Of a stretch of DNA of 64,000 nt, positions 1 through 9,762 are shown piece after piece; position 1 is the stretch's first letter, and the number at the start of each line of letters is the position of its first letter. The notes under the pieces were generated by a model. It saw only the letters and a list, made by a program, of their open reading frames with translations. It was not told where the DNA came from and made no database searches. A program made the position numbers and the translations under genes. Source of the DNA: Aphrocallistes beatrix (Eukaryota; Porifera; Hexactinellida; Sceptrulophora; Aphrocallistidae); contig OY725491.1 of the NCBI GenBank assembly GCA_963281255.1, positions 3,658,001 to 3,722,000 on the forward strand, read 5' to 3'.

Positions 1-286
1 TCAACTCACACGATGCAACATGTTACTTGCAACAATGTTGCATGCAACAATTTTCGAGGAGCATTGTTGCATGCAACATTTTAACTCACACGATGCAACA
101 ATTTTCCGTAGAGCATAGTTTCATGCAATATTGTTGCCTGAATTTTGTGCTTATTTAATAATTTTGATTCTATATACCTATTTGTGGAATCTTTTGTTTA
201 AATTGAACTAATTACATCAAATTTATTCTGCAATTTTACATAATGGTAAAAAACGTATCGTCGTAACTGTCATTGCCCTCGCCCTT

Positions 287-2209
287 TTGAGAAAGCAATC
301 AAGAAAAGCAAGCGGAGGAAAACGGAGAATATGGATGAAAGAATGGCTCAAAAATCGTAATGCACAAGGTGCATATCATCAATTGATAAAAGAATTATCT
401 ACGATTGATGTTTCAGGTTACAGAAATTTTGTAAGGATGGATTCTTCTACCTTCGAATTATTGCACAATATGGTCGCCCCAATAATACAAAGGCAAAACA
501 CTGTAATGAGGGAATCAATTAGTCCTGGTGAAAGGATTGCAATCACCCTACGTTTTTTGGCAACTGGTAAGTTTTAATTACTTATTTTCATACATAATAT
601 TTTGTCAAATCTCTTATTTACCTATGCTTTATTTCCTAAATTAGGTGAAACCTATGAGAGCCTTAAATTTTTGTATCGAGTAGCAGCTCAGACCCTCGGC
701 AAAATTATCCCAGAGACATGCTGTGCAATTGCTGATGTGTTAAAAGGCGAATATTTGAAGGTAAATATATAAATTGTATGACTAGTAGTGATATTCATTT
801 ATATCTCTATTGCTACTATGCTAAGGTACAAATCACTGTATCACACTATTCTATAGAAAGATATGGGTAGGAATAACAATTAGTATAAGGATAACTCTAG
901 AACGATCGATTGCTTGGTTCAATAAACTGTGAGTCATAGTCATAATTATCTTCCATCCTCGGTTGGCAAGTGCGGCTATGCTGGGGAAGATAACTTGATT
1001 GATCTGCATTAGAATCTTGAGCAGTGAAAATGACTTGTTGAATTTGAAGCTTGGCCCACCTCTGCAAATGGGGGTATGGAATTTCTCTAAGTTCAGAAGC
1101 TATATGTCTTCCAAATATTGCTAAACCATCTTGCTCTTCATTCGTTACCTTATCTAAACAAAGTATAGCCTTTTTAATCACATCATCCTCTTCATTCTGT
1201 CGCTTCTTTTGTTTTAGTTTTGGTTTATTTTGAGCAAGGCGTTTCGCAAGCTTACTACTATTTGCTGAAGTCATAGACATAGTTTCTTCAATGTCATCTT
1301 CATCTATCTCACTTTGTTCATCACCACCAAAGTTTTCCTATAACAAAATATGGTGTTTATTATTCTTTTCAACAGGTTCCAAAAACAGAAGCAGAATGGA
1401 AAAAAGTTGCACAAGCTTTTCAGGAGAAGTGGAATATCCACAACTGTCTTGGAGCAATGGATGGAAAGCACATAATGATACAACCACCTTCAAACACTGG
1501 CTCTTATTATTTTAACTACAAGCAGAGGTTTAGTATTGTTCTCTTAGCAATCGTAGATGCCAACTACAATTTTACCTATATACTAGATCGGTGTAATGGG
1601 TGTAATGGAAGAATTTCAGATGGTGGTGTTTTTAAAAATTCAAATTTATTTCGTGCACTCGAAGAAAACAGCTTAAATATGCCCAAAATGGACATTCTCC
1701 CTTTCACGGAAATAAATTTTCCTTATTTCATCGTTGCTGATGAAGCTTTTCCCTTGAAAGAGTATATTCTAAAACCCTACAGTCAAAGAGGGTTGACATT
1801 GGAAAGAAGAATTTTTAATTACAGGCTAAGTCGAGCGCGACGAGTAGTTGAAAACGCTTTTGGTATTCTTTCGAATCGTTTCCGAATATTTATGACACCT
1901 ATTAATCTCATTCCGGAAAAGGTGGAAATCATAACTTTCGCCTGTTGTTCCCTACATAATTTCCTGCGTTCAAGGAAGGAAGCGTGTCCCATTTACATGC
2001 CACCAGGATCTGTCGATACAGAAAACCCTATAACACACATATTTGAACAGGGAAACTGGCATCAAGGACCAATTCCAACAGGTTTTGCCCCATTAAAAAA
2101 TCAGTCAGGTAATATGCATGCTAAAAGTGCCAAAGACAATAGAAATATATTGAGTGCATACTTTAGCTCTAAGGATGGGGAGGTACCATGGCAGTGGTCT
2201 GTTGTTTAA
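287..2209 (+). CDS. PIF/Harbinger transposase (DDE nuclease), three exons
   Basis: This should encode the nuclease that cuts and pastes the element, acting with the MADF protein. Exons read as 287 (or further upstream) to 566, 645-760 and 1376-2209. Both introns have GT-AG ends and the frame is kept across both. Exon 3 carries the DDE_Tnp_4 core: first Asp in LGAMDGKH, second in FIVADEAFP, Glu in RVVENAFG, then the usual CCSLHNFLR. Exon 1 has the family's basic N-terminus (RKASGGKRRIW). No in-frame ATG is visible. An ATG at 243 lies in a neighbouring frame that stops within eight codons, so the 5' end is either one base out or relies on an upstream exon. The long second intron contains an exon of the opposite-strand MADF gene. 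Confidence 0.85.
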
Positions 2210-2733
2210 TTAATTGATGCTTCATTAGAAAATGTTATTAGTACTCTCTATATTAAAACTATACTATCTTATTAGCGATTATTTACCCTAATTATACTTT
2301 ATAGGTTTATTACTTACATCCAGATTTGAAATAGTTGTTTTCGGGAGAATGTGTTCTTCAAGAAATTGGAGTCGATTAAACAAACTCCATTTTGAGCCAA
2401 TAATTTCGTCTGCTCCTGTTCCAGTCCTCACTTTTCCCATTTTATGTTTTTCCCGTGTGAATTGTGCTCGCAAACCTCTTAGTTTGTTCTTAATCTCCAT
2501 TTCTAATTGTAGAAATCAATTTCATTTAGAGTAAAATATTTGGAAACAACGAATAATCTTTTTAACTAATTACCTGTAGTCCCATGTTCTTTTGCGATTT
2601 CACTGAAGGCCTTATTCCTAATATCTCTATTGAAGTAATCTTTATGTTTTGTATTATAAAGATAAATTCTCTCTTGGTACATATCTATCAGGGTTCCTAG
2701 TTTATCATCGCTCCAATAAAAAGGTTTTGCCAT
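897..2733 (-). CDS. Harbinger accessory protein with MADF DNA-binding domain, three exons
   Basis: Exons on the minus strand are 2733-2574, 2502-2318 and 1337-897. Each junction has GT donor and AG acceptor and phases match, giving about 260 residues without a stop. The first two exons form a MADF (Myb/SANT-like) domain: FYWSDDKLGTLIDMYQE near the start, then KNKLRGLRAQFTREKHK and a conserved WSLFNRLQFLEEH. The third exon is acidic, then Lys-rich, and resembles the BESS-type tail of MADF proteins. In Harbinger elements such a protein binds the ends and helps bring the transposase to the nucleus. The start is the ATG at 2733. The coding part of exon 3 sits wholly inside transposase intron 2, and transposase exon 3 sits inside MADF intron 2. 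Confidence 0.75.
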
Positions 2734-3482
2734 AGGTATAACAAATATTACCTTTATTAACAGAATTAATTTCCTCCACAAAAACGATTAAATGTAGACC
2801 TATATTTATTTATATTCAGCTAGTATTTATATGTATTATACGGTACCACGTATCTACATCTGGATACGTGTCTCAAAAAGCATTACTATTTTGCACAATC
2901 CTGTAATAATTTGTTAATTTGTAAGTGTGTATTGATTGTTGAATGACCCATTCAATAAAGACGACTTCCTATTGTCTACTTTAATGACTTGATCGTGTTT
3001 TTGATATGCTTATCGTTATTGTTATCGTAATAATTAATATAATTTTGATGCAGAATGTTGCATGAAAATAGAACATGTTCTATTTCCATGCAACATGTTG
3101 CATGCAACATTGTTGCATGCAATATTCGACATACACGATGCAACTTTGTTTCATGCAACATTTGTTGCATGCAAAAGACTACCATACACGATGGAACATT
3201 GTTGCATGCAACCTTTGTTGCATGAATTTTTAACATACACGATGCAACTTTGTTACGTGCAACATTTGCATGCAACAAAGTTGCATCGTGTATGGGGGCC
3301 TTAATGCTTTAAATATTACCGTACAGATTTTCAAATTGATTATCCTCTTCAAAGTTTTAGATGAATACATCAAAAAAAAAGTCAAAAAATACACTAAATT
3401 TTGAATAAATTCAGTAAATCAGGTGGCAATGTCAAAATTTGCACTTTTTAACGAAAAACGCTCGTTCGAAATTAAGGATATA

Positions 3483-4028
3483 TCCTTACTATTAAAACTC
3501 GATTAATGTGTATATATGTGTATATATATATATATATATATCTGTAACGAATTGATTGAAGAAACTGCAGGACGCAGAAAGCTGATTTTTGGCAGTTAGG
3601 AGTCTTTTGGCTATGGCTCCAGTAAGTTCTGAGTTCAGAGCAAAATGTCAACTCATCATGGAATTATGACGTCATTGTCACATTTTTAAAAGTTAAGCAA
3701 CACAGTTATTCGAGCATAACTCAGCCATTATAGGAGATAGAAGGCTGAAATTTTAATAGAATCTGTATACTAACATACCTCACAGACTTTCATCAAAAAA
3801 TGATGACTCATCACTTTGTTATGACGTCATCATTACGCATCAAAAATTTTAAAATTGACAAATTTGGTGATTCGAGTGAAATCGGTTTAACACTAAGATG
3901 GACATATTTAGAGATGCTACGTATCTCCCTTATAATTAACCAATGTCACCTCCAGGCGACCGAAGGGAGCTTCTGGCGGACACAAAGTGTCCCCCAGCCG
4001 CGCAGCGCAAGCAAGCGAATCGCGCTTG
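3483..4028 (+). mobile_element. Helitron-like non-autonomous element HEL-A, copy 1
   Basis: The element starts TCCTTACTATTAAAACTCG, has a TA microsatellite near its 5' end, a palindrome GGCGGACAC/GTGTCCGCC near the 3' end, and ends with CAAGCG-loop-CGCTTG. Compared with X copy 2 (16902-16915), which reads straight through, it lies exactly between A and T and nothing is duplicated. That is how Helitrons insert. The terminal CTTG departs from the usual CTRR. Confidence 0.75.
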
Positions 4029-4471
4029 TATCAATTAAGAGATATCCGATGTCAAATGAAGTTTCTTAAGATACCAAATAGTTGAATTTGAGGAAAGTTG
4101 AAGTATTATTACCTATAGCAACGGAGATTTTGAATTTTAAAAAATAAATCGGGTTCAAATAGTGATGTCAATGATGTTAAACGCTCATTTTAACTATATT
4201 GATATACTGTCTGTCCCATAATTATTGAGAAATTATTCTGGGTAGTTTTATACAACCAAATTGATTAAAAGCAATAGAAACAACAGTGTTACCAATTTTA
4301 CTGACATATACATTATAAACATTCCAATTCTAAGACCGTTTCACCTTTTTTATTTATTTTTCTCAATAAAAAAATGCGATACATCATGATGACGAGACAG
4401 AATTTAGGAATTTCAAAGTGTTTGACTTTTAGTTCGGTTTTACTTCAAGTCAGTATATTATAGTATCCAAA

Positions 4472-5618
4472 ATGGTTCAACTTGAAGCTAGAGAGAAAGT
4501 GAAACAATATTTAACAGAAGCAAAATTTACTCCAAAAGAAATTACTAAGCTTCTTGGCGTTTCACAGGCTACAGTTTATCGTGTAATAAAGAAAATCAAG
4601 GATGAGGAGTCATTACTGCACAAAAGGGGTGCAGGTAAGCGAAATGCAATTAAAATATCTGTGGGACAGTACATTAGACACGATTCAACTAGACCAGTAC
4701 GTGAGTAGGCCTCAGTGATCTCAGACAAGATTGAATACGTTTCCAAAAGTACAGTTCATCGATGCTTAACGCATTTAGGGTACAACAACGGTTTTCCCAA
4801 GCCAGTACCCTTATTGTCTGAAAAGAATAGGCTGAAACCTAAGTTGACTAATTCACGAATTAATGAATTAATTATTCGAATAATTCATAATTGATCAAGC
4901 CTCAGAAGAATTATTCAAAATTGAAAGTTTTTTAAGAGAAAATATCATAAATTATATGGATGAATTTTTCAAATAATTCACAATTCATGATTCTGAACTA
5001 TTTGAACAATTTATAATTCCTGAATTATGAATTATTCGAATAATTCATAATTATTTGCCATTTTTTGATGAATTAGTCAATTTAGGCTGAAATGAATTGA
5101 ATCGGCCAAAAAGAATGAAAAAAAATGGTGGAGAAACGCAATTTTTAGCGATGAGGCATCATTCTGGCTTTTAGGTGGCAGAGTTAAGATGTGGGCAAAA
5201 CAGGGCGTCAAACGATTCCAACCAACAGTAAACAATCTGCAAAAGTTAATATATGGGCCGCATTTTTCTCCATGGGAACGTTTCCCTTATGCATTTTTCA
5301 ACATAATATGAATGCTCAATTATTTGTCAACATATTAGAATGGCATTTACCTGTCCAAGCTAAAGTTTTCATGGGAATAGTTGGTTCTTAATCGAGGACA
5401 ACGACCCAAAACATACCTCATAGTTGGCGAAAAAGTGGATGGCCGAAAATATGCCAAACAAACTACTTGACTGGCCCAGTCAAAGCCCGGGTCTTAATCC
5501 AATTGAAAATCTCTTCGCCTGGATGAAACATCAACTAGACAGAAAGCGTCCCAAATCAATAGAAGCCCTCAAATCCAGGATTCAGGAACTTTGGGATTCT
5601 CTAACTCCCAAATTTTAA
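4472..5618 (+). pseudogene. Tc1-like transposase, broken
   Basis: The N-terminal segment (4472-4708) begins with ATG and holds a helix-turn-helix: FTPKEITKLLGVSQATVYRV, followed by a basic GAGKR linker. After a stop the family continues with a second HTH-like stretch (KSTVHRCLTHLGY near 4745). The catalytic end is recognisable at 5395-5618: EDNDPKH, then WPSQSPGLNPIENLFAWMK, where the usual SPDLNPIEN reads SPGLNPIEN. Several stops and frame changes, plus a MITE at 4838-5084, separate these parts. The gene is dead. Confidence 0.85.
4838..5084. mobile_element. Small MITE inside the Tc1 transposase
   Basis: A very AT-rich 247 bp insert has inverted ends (CCTAAGTTGACTAATTCA and its complement before 5085). 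The 8-mer GGCTGAAA is present on both sides (4830-4837, 5085-5092). The 8-bp duplication suggests hAT mobilisation, though the ends are not the usual CAGGG. Internally it is dense in GAATTATTCGAATAATTC-like palindromes. Confidence 0.65.
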
Positions 5619-5894
5619 GAACCCTACTGTAAGTCAATGCCTCTAGGTGCAGAATGTGTGTCGAAGAAGATGGATACTCTATTAAATACTAGAGTAGTAT
5701 AGCTGGTATTCATAATGTAGCAATAACTATTTGAAACGAAATACTAATTGTTGATTGTGTATGTAGAAGCGATTCGCAATTATTATGGGACAAACTGTAC
5801 CCGAGTTGACATATATCACAGTTTATGATAATAATTGAGCACAAACCATTTTTCTATTCATACGTAATACAATGGATGTATACGGAACCGTTAA

Positions 5895-6190
5895 TATTAT
5901 TTTTTAACAATGGGATGTTTGAGAAACCTATGCATTTTCCCATATTTTTTCATTCAAGATTATAATACTAGTAGATTATATATCCTCTATAGTTTTGCGG
6001 ATATTACATCGACCTCTTTAGGGACCATAGAGAGATATTATGCACGAACTTGATATATAATTTGCGATTTCTCACGAACAAATGGTCGAATCTGAACAAA
6101 TCTTTTTTTTAAAAATGATCAGAATTTTATTACTGAACCAATTATCGCTAAATATCTCAGATCGACTTAACTTAAACTTACCTTAAACTA
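5895..6190 (+). repeat. Fragment of the TTAA-element family
   Basis: It matches 30885-31165 in the same orientation, for example GGGACC-TAGAG and ACGAACAAATGGTCG. The matching part lies inside the TTAA-flanked element at 29595-31526, so this is probably a relic of that family next to X copy 1. Confidence 0.55.
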
Positions 6191-6226
6191 AGTAATTACT
6201 TAGTTTTCATTAAGTTTTCTTAGCTA

Positions 6227-6498
6227 CAAGCGCGTTGAACTGCTGGCGGGTACTGTTGACGCCTGGGATCACATTGATTAATTATAAGGGAGATAACATC
6301 TCTAAATATGTCTATCCTACTGCTATAATCGATATTGCATAATTGCATCATATGTGAGGCATATTAATATGCACATTATATTAAAGTTTCAGCCTTCTAT
6401 CACTTAAAATGGGTGAGTTATGTTCGAAAAACATAAATTTATATTATAAAAAAGGTGACAATTACGACATAATTCCATGAAGAGTCGACATATATATA
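6227..6498 (-). mobile_element. HEL-A fragment
   Basis: It reads from the hairpin end (ACAAGCGCG) into the body (TTAATTATAAGGGAGATAAC, then CTTCTATCACTTAAAATGG). It stops in a TA run at about 6498 and lacks the TC end. It is clearly more diverged than copies 1, 4 and 10. Confidence 0.65.
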
Positions 6499-6519
6499 TA
6501 ACCAACCCCAATGAATTGC

Positions 6520-6867
6520 ATCAGAGAACAGACATCCTCAAGAGGACACTCTACTACATCATTGGGCAGCTGAAACAAAATTCGTCGGTCGAACACAAAA
6601 AGGAGCTGGGCGGCCCATCAAAATCACTCTTAATGATAAAAGAAGAATAGCCAATATTGTCTCTAAACATCCTAGAATTAGTTTACGATTTATTCTTCAA
6701 AAAATGAGTACTAAGTTTCAATTATTACATTACATGCCCAACTTAATCGGCAAAACCTGGTGAAAGTGCCAGCACTTCGAGTCCCCACCTTGACTGATCT
6801 GCATGTGACGAAGAGACGCCAGTGGTGCAAGACAATGAAAGGTTTTGGTCGGAGTAAAACGATGTTG
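6520..6867 (+). pseudogene. Tc1-like transposase fragment, N-terminal region
   Basis: Broken frames give Tc1-type HTH and linker words such as REQTSSRG, a QKGAGRPIKI-like AT-hook linker, RRIANIVSKHPRISLR and TKRRQWCKTM. It ends where the inverted-duplication arm begins. A second fragment of what looks like the same family lies at 32186-32600. No catalytic region is present. Confidence 0.5.
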
Positions 6868-7012
6868 AAGCGGGGGAAGAAGCGGGGACGTTAGAGGCGG
6901 CGGAAGAAGCGGGGGTAGAGGCGGGGGCGTTAGAAGCAGGGGCAGAAGCGGGGGCGTTAGAAGCAGGGGCAGAAGCGGGGGCGTTAGAGGCGGGGGCAGT
7001 GGGGAGGAGGTG
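6868..7012. repeat. GC-rich minisatellite, left-arm copy
   Basis: Tandem variants of GGGGGCGTTAGAAGCA and GGGGCAGAAGC. It is the reverse complement of the longer array at 20880-21150. It stands out in base composition from the AT-rich surroundings. Confidence 0.8.
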
Positions 7013-7143
7013 GGGAAGAATGTGAGTTTTAATCTTCTAAATTAAGCAATAAATTTTATATTTTACTGCAACTCCTAGTATAGTAGTTGTCATGATCAAT
7101 ATGGAACGTCGTACTTCACTCGTTGTTGGAAATTATATTGAAC

Positions 7144-8204
7144 CATAGCCTACTATAATAAGGCCTCAGAGTAACTTGCGAATTTGGCACTAGGGATGCA
7201 GTCGAAGATGGTTGAAGAAATACATGAGCTGCCTTAAATAATTCACAAAGCACAATAGAGCTTAGGAATGTATTACCAGCATATATAAATATGGTGTCAA
7301 AGCACTCATATCCGTTGTTAAAATTTAGATTAGTCATCAAATGATTGGGCAACAAGCTATATTTGGGTCAAATTTATTGATTTTCAGAGGTCGTTTAAGG
7401 GCACTTCTAAGTGTTTTTATTATAAAGTTTTTCGCATAGAACTGAGAAGTGAATGTGTTAATACGAAAGATTTGGAATTTTTTCATGAAATGCTCTTACA
7501 TTCCAGTGTTGCTATGGAAACGTGTTTTGGTCAGTTGGGGCTATATCTTGAAAACAGTGATAGCTAGACATTCAAATTTAATCCCATTTGATAGCAAATA
7601 GGCTACTTTATATTAAGGTATAATACAATTTCTTCTTCTACAATTTCGAGTAATTAGACAATTTATCATATTGGTCACATTTGGTAATTTGTCGAATATC
7701 TCGTAATCCATTGAATTTATTCACAGAAATTGTATTATAGCTTAATAGGAAGTAGCCTATTTGCTATCAAATGGGATTATATTTGAATGTCTAGTTATCA
7801 CTGTTTTCAAGATATGGCCTTAACTGACCAAAACACGTTTCCATGGCAACACTGAAATGTAAGAACATTCCATGAAAAAAATCCAAATTTTTAGTATTAA
7901 CACATTAACTTCTCAGTTTTATGCGAAAAACCTTATAATAAAAATACTTAGAAGTGCCCTTAAACGGCCTCTGAAAATCACTAAATTTGACACAAATATA
8001 ACCTGTTGCGCAATTATTTGATGGCTAATCTAAATTTTAACAACGGATATGGGTGCTTTGACACCATATTTATATATGCAGGTAATACATTCCTAAGCTC
8101 TATTGTGCTTTGTTAATGATTTAAGGCAGCTCATGTATTTCTTCATCCATCTTCTACCGCATCCCTGGTTAAGTTGCTCTTAGGCCTTATATATAGTAGG
8201 CATG
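7144..8204. mobile_element. Fold-back element with 7-bp target duplication (CATA family, copy 1)
   Basis: The two halves are reverse complements over about 500 bp each, meeting at about 7650-7730. The ends read CATAGCCTACTATAATAAGG and, inverted, CATGCCTACTATATATAAGG. ATTGAAC flanks both sides (7137-7143, 8205-8211). The right arm near 20735-20750 carries the empty site with one copy of ATTGAAC. There is no coding capacity. The superfamily is uncertain; a 7-bp target fits P-like or Dada-like transposases. Confidence 0.8.
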
Positions 8205-8231
8205 ATTGAACTAATTTGGACCAATTTGGGC

Positions 8232-8690
8232 CATATACACTAAGCGGACAAAAGTATTTCAACACTTGATTCTTTCCCATACAAATAATGCTAAAATGTG
8301 TCTATTCATGAAGACGGTTACTTCTAAACGGTATGGGATATAGCTAATTGGATTACAGATTCGAATAATACGCATTCAATTAGTCACATATTAATTTTTC
8401 TAATTAATATATTATACAGAAACCTCTGGTAATAAGGTCGTATTGAAAGTAAAAGCACATACGGACATGCGATTTGAGGCTAAAAAGTATATACCAGATC
8501 GAGTTTTACCATGAATCGGCATTACATTAATACAAGGATCCAATGTCTACTGTATTCATTCGAAATGGGCTTTATTGGGGAGTCTTGTTTCACAACCATG
8601 TGCTCCTGGTTCCATGTTTTTCCAAATTTCCGAGTTGAGGTTAAAAATTAGAAAACTTGACAATTGATCCAGAATGAAAATCTCCCATTT
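8232..8690. repeat. Tc1-like terminus and flank, in both arms
   Basis: ACACTAAGCGGACAAAAGT at 8232 is repeated inverted near 20711. It resembles the Tc1-like ends at 35569 and 43506 (CACTA-CC-GGACAAA). The following few hundred bases are shared by both arms and contain only degenerate frames. I cannot pair it with a second terminus inside one arm. Confidence 0.45.
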
Positions 8691-9762
8691 GAACTTAGTT
8701 TACGCCATTTCAATGCCTAATTTTAACATATGTGCGTAACTTAAAATTATATATTTTCTGTATATACGTACACATAAATAGATATGTAGATAGTATATAG
8801 ATATAATCTTTCTCTGTCACCAGGATTCAACAATTAGCTAATTCGCTGTATCAATTTGCTATGATCCAGACAAGTAAATGTAAGCGATCACTTTATGTCT
8901 TGGACACCTGTGACTTGCCTACTTTACCTACAGCAAGAACGTAAGTGTAATTTATTAATAAAACTATTGCTATGTGTATTGAAAAAATCCCAAATTCCAA
9001 TCTTAGAAATAGTCGTTTCCACAAATACATTCTGATGTTGCTTTCTAAAATGATTGAATTCTGTACAGGAAAATCACAAAAATCACAATCTTCCCCTCCT
9101 CCCTGCGGCCTCCTGCTGTTGTGATGCAGTTGTATTGTTTTGAGAATTCTCATTTCTAGTGCAGCTCCTATTATTGGAGATTCTTTATTGTATGGACGGT
9201 GTTGAACGCACGTCTGCTTATCATATCATAAAATCATATTTTCACACCTTTTTGTGTAGACGTGTATTTTCTGCCAGAAAAGAAATCTCAACGGCTAATA
9301 AGCCTGTATTGTAATTTCGTAAAAATAGATTTCGATATTCGCACTTGTAAAATGTTGATATCAAAATTGAATGGTGCAATAGCATACATATATCAATATG
9401 TACAGTCAGAGTCACTTATTATGAACAAATCCTCTGGGTCCCAATTTGACCGGTTCTATAGAATTTCTATTATTTTGATTTCGCTTACTGTGTATGACTC
9501 TCTCTCTATTGTGAAAATATTTTGGGCCCCCATGGGATTCATAATGATATGGGACCCTGACTGTATTTTTCCAATTTCGAAACTATTATTGACTGTTTTT
9601 GTGGTGCTTTTCTATCGGTATGTCGACCATTATTTTTAATATTAGTGACGCAGTTTCAAATTCCCTGAGCTAGATTGATGCATAGATATTTATTATAGTA
9701 TAAATGAGCATACAAGTATATCATACTATTCTAATGGTGGCATGCTACTACAGAAACGATAG

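Larger units (their letters stand above)
1..3300. mobile_element. PIF/Harbinger DNA transposon, left end outside the window
   Basis: The right end at 3300 is followed by TTA, the usual Harbinger target. X copy 2 near 16737 reads on without the element at the matching place. Both ends are packed with variants of a short palindromic motif built on GCATGCAAC and CACGATGCAAC (1-130 and 3050-3300), forming complex subterminal inverted repeats. The first bases of the window already belong to the left array, so the terminus lies upstream. Two genes are inside: a DDE transposase on + and a MADF-type DNA-binding protein on -, the two-gene plan of the superfamily. Both are nearly open, so the copy looks fairly young. 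Confidence 0.85.
4207..5797 (+). mobile_element. Tc1/mariner-type element in repeat X, TA target
   Basis: The inverted ends are CTGTCTGTCCCATAATTATT and its imperfect complement at 5797. TA flanks both sides (4205-4206, 5798-5799). The uninterrupted X copies at about 17085 and 25550 have a single TA there, which fixes the boundaries. Length 1591 bp, including an inserted MITE of about 247 bp. Confidence 0.9.
3301..5893 (+). repeat. Repeat X, copy 1 (3' part), split by two insertions
   Basis: Positions 3301-3482, 4029-4206 and 5798-5893 together match the 3' half of the continuous copies at 15832-17182 and 24137-25647. The gaps are exactly a Helitron-like element and a Tc1 element. No coding capacity or terminal structure is seen, so the class is unknown. 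Confidence 0.75.

Noticed and set aside
1051-1233. ORF on + opposite MADF exon 3
   Set aside because: Antisense shadow of a coding exon; low-complexity Phe/Ser composition and no family resemblance.
8893-9639. ORFs of 86 and 125 residues near 9 kb
   Set aside because: Not conserved as frames in the right arm (19.4-20.1 kb) despite DNA similarity; probably chance.
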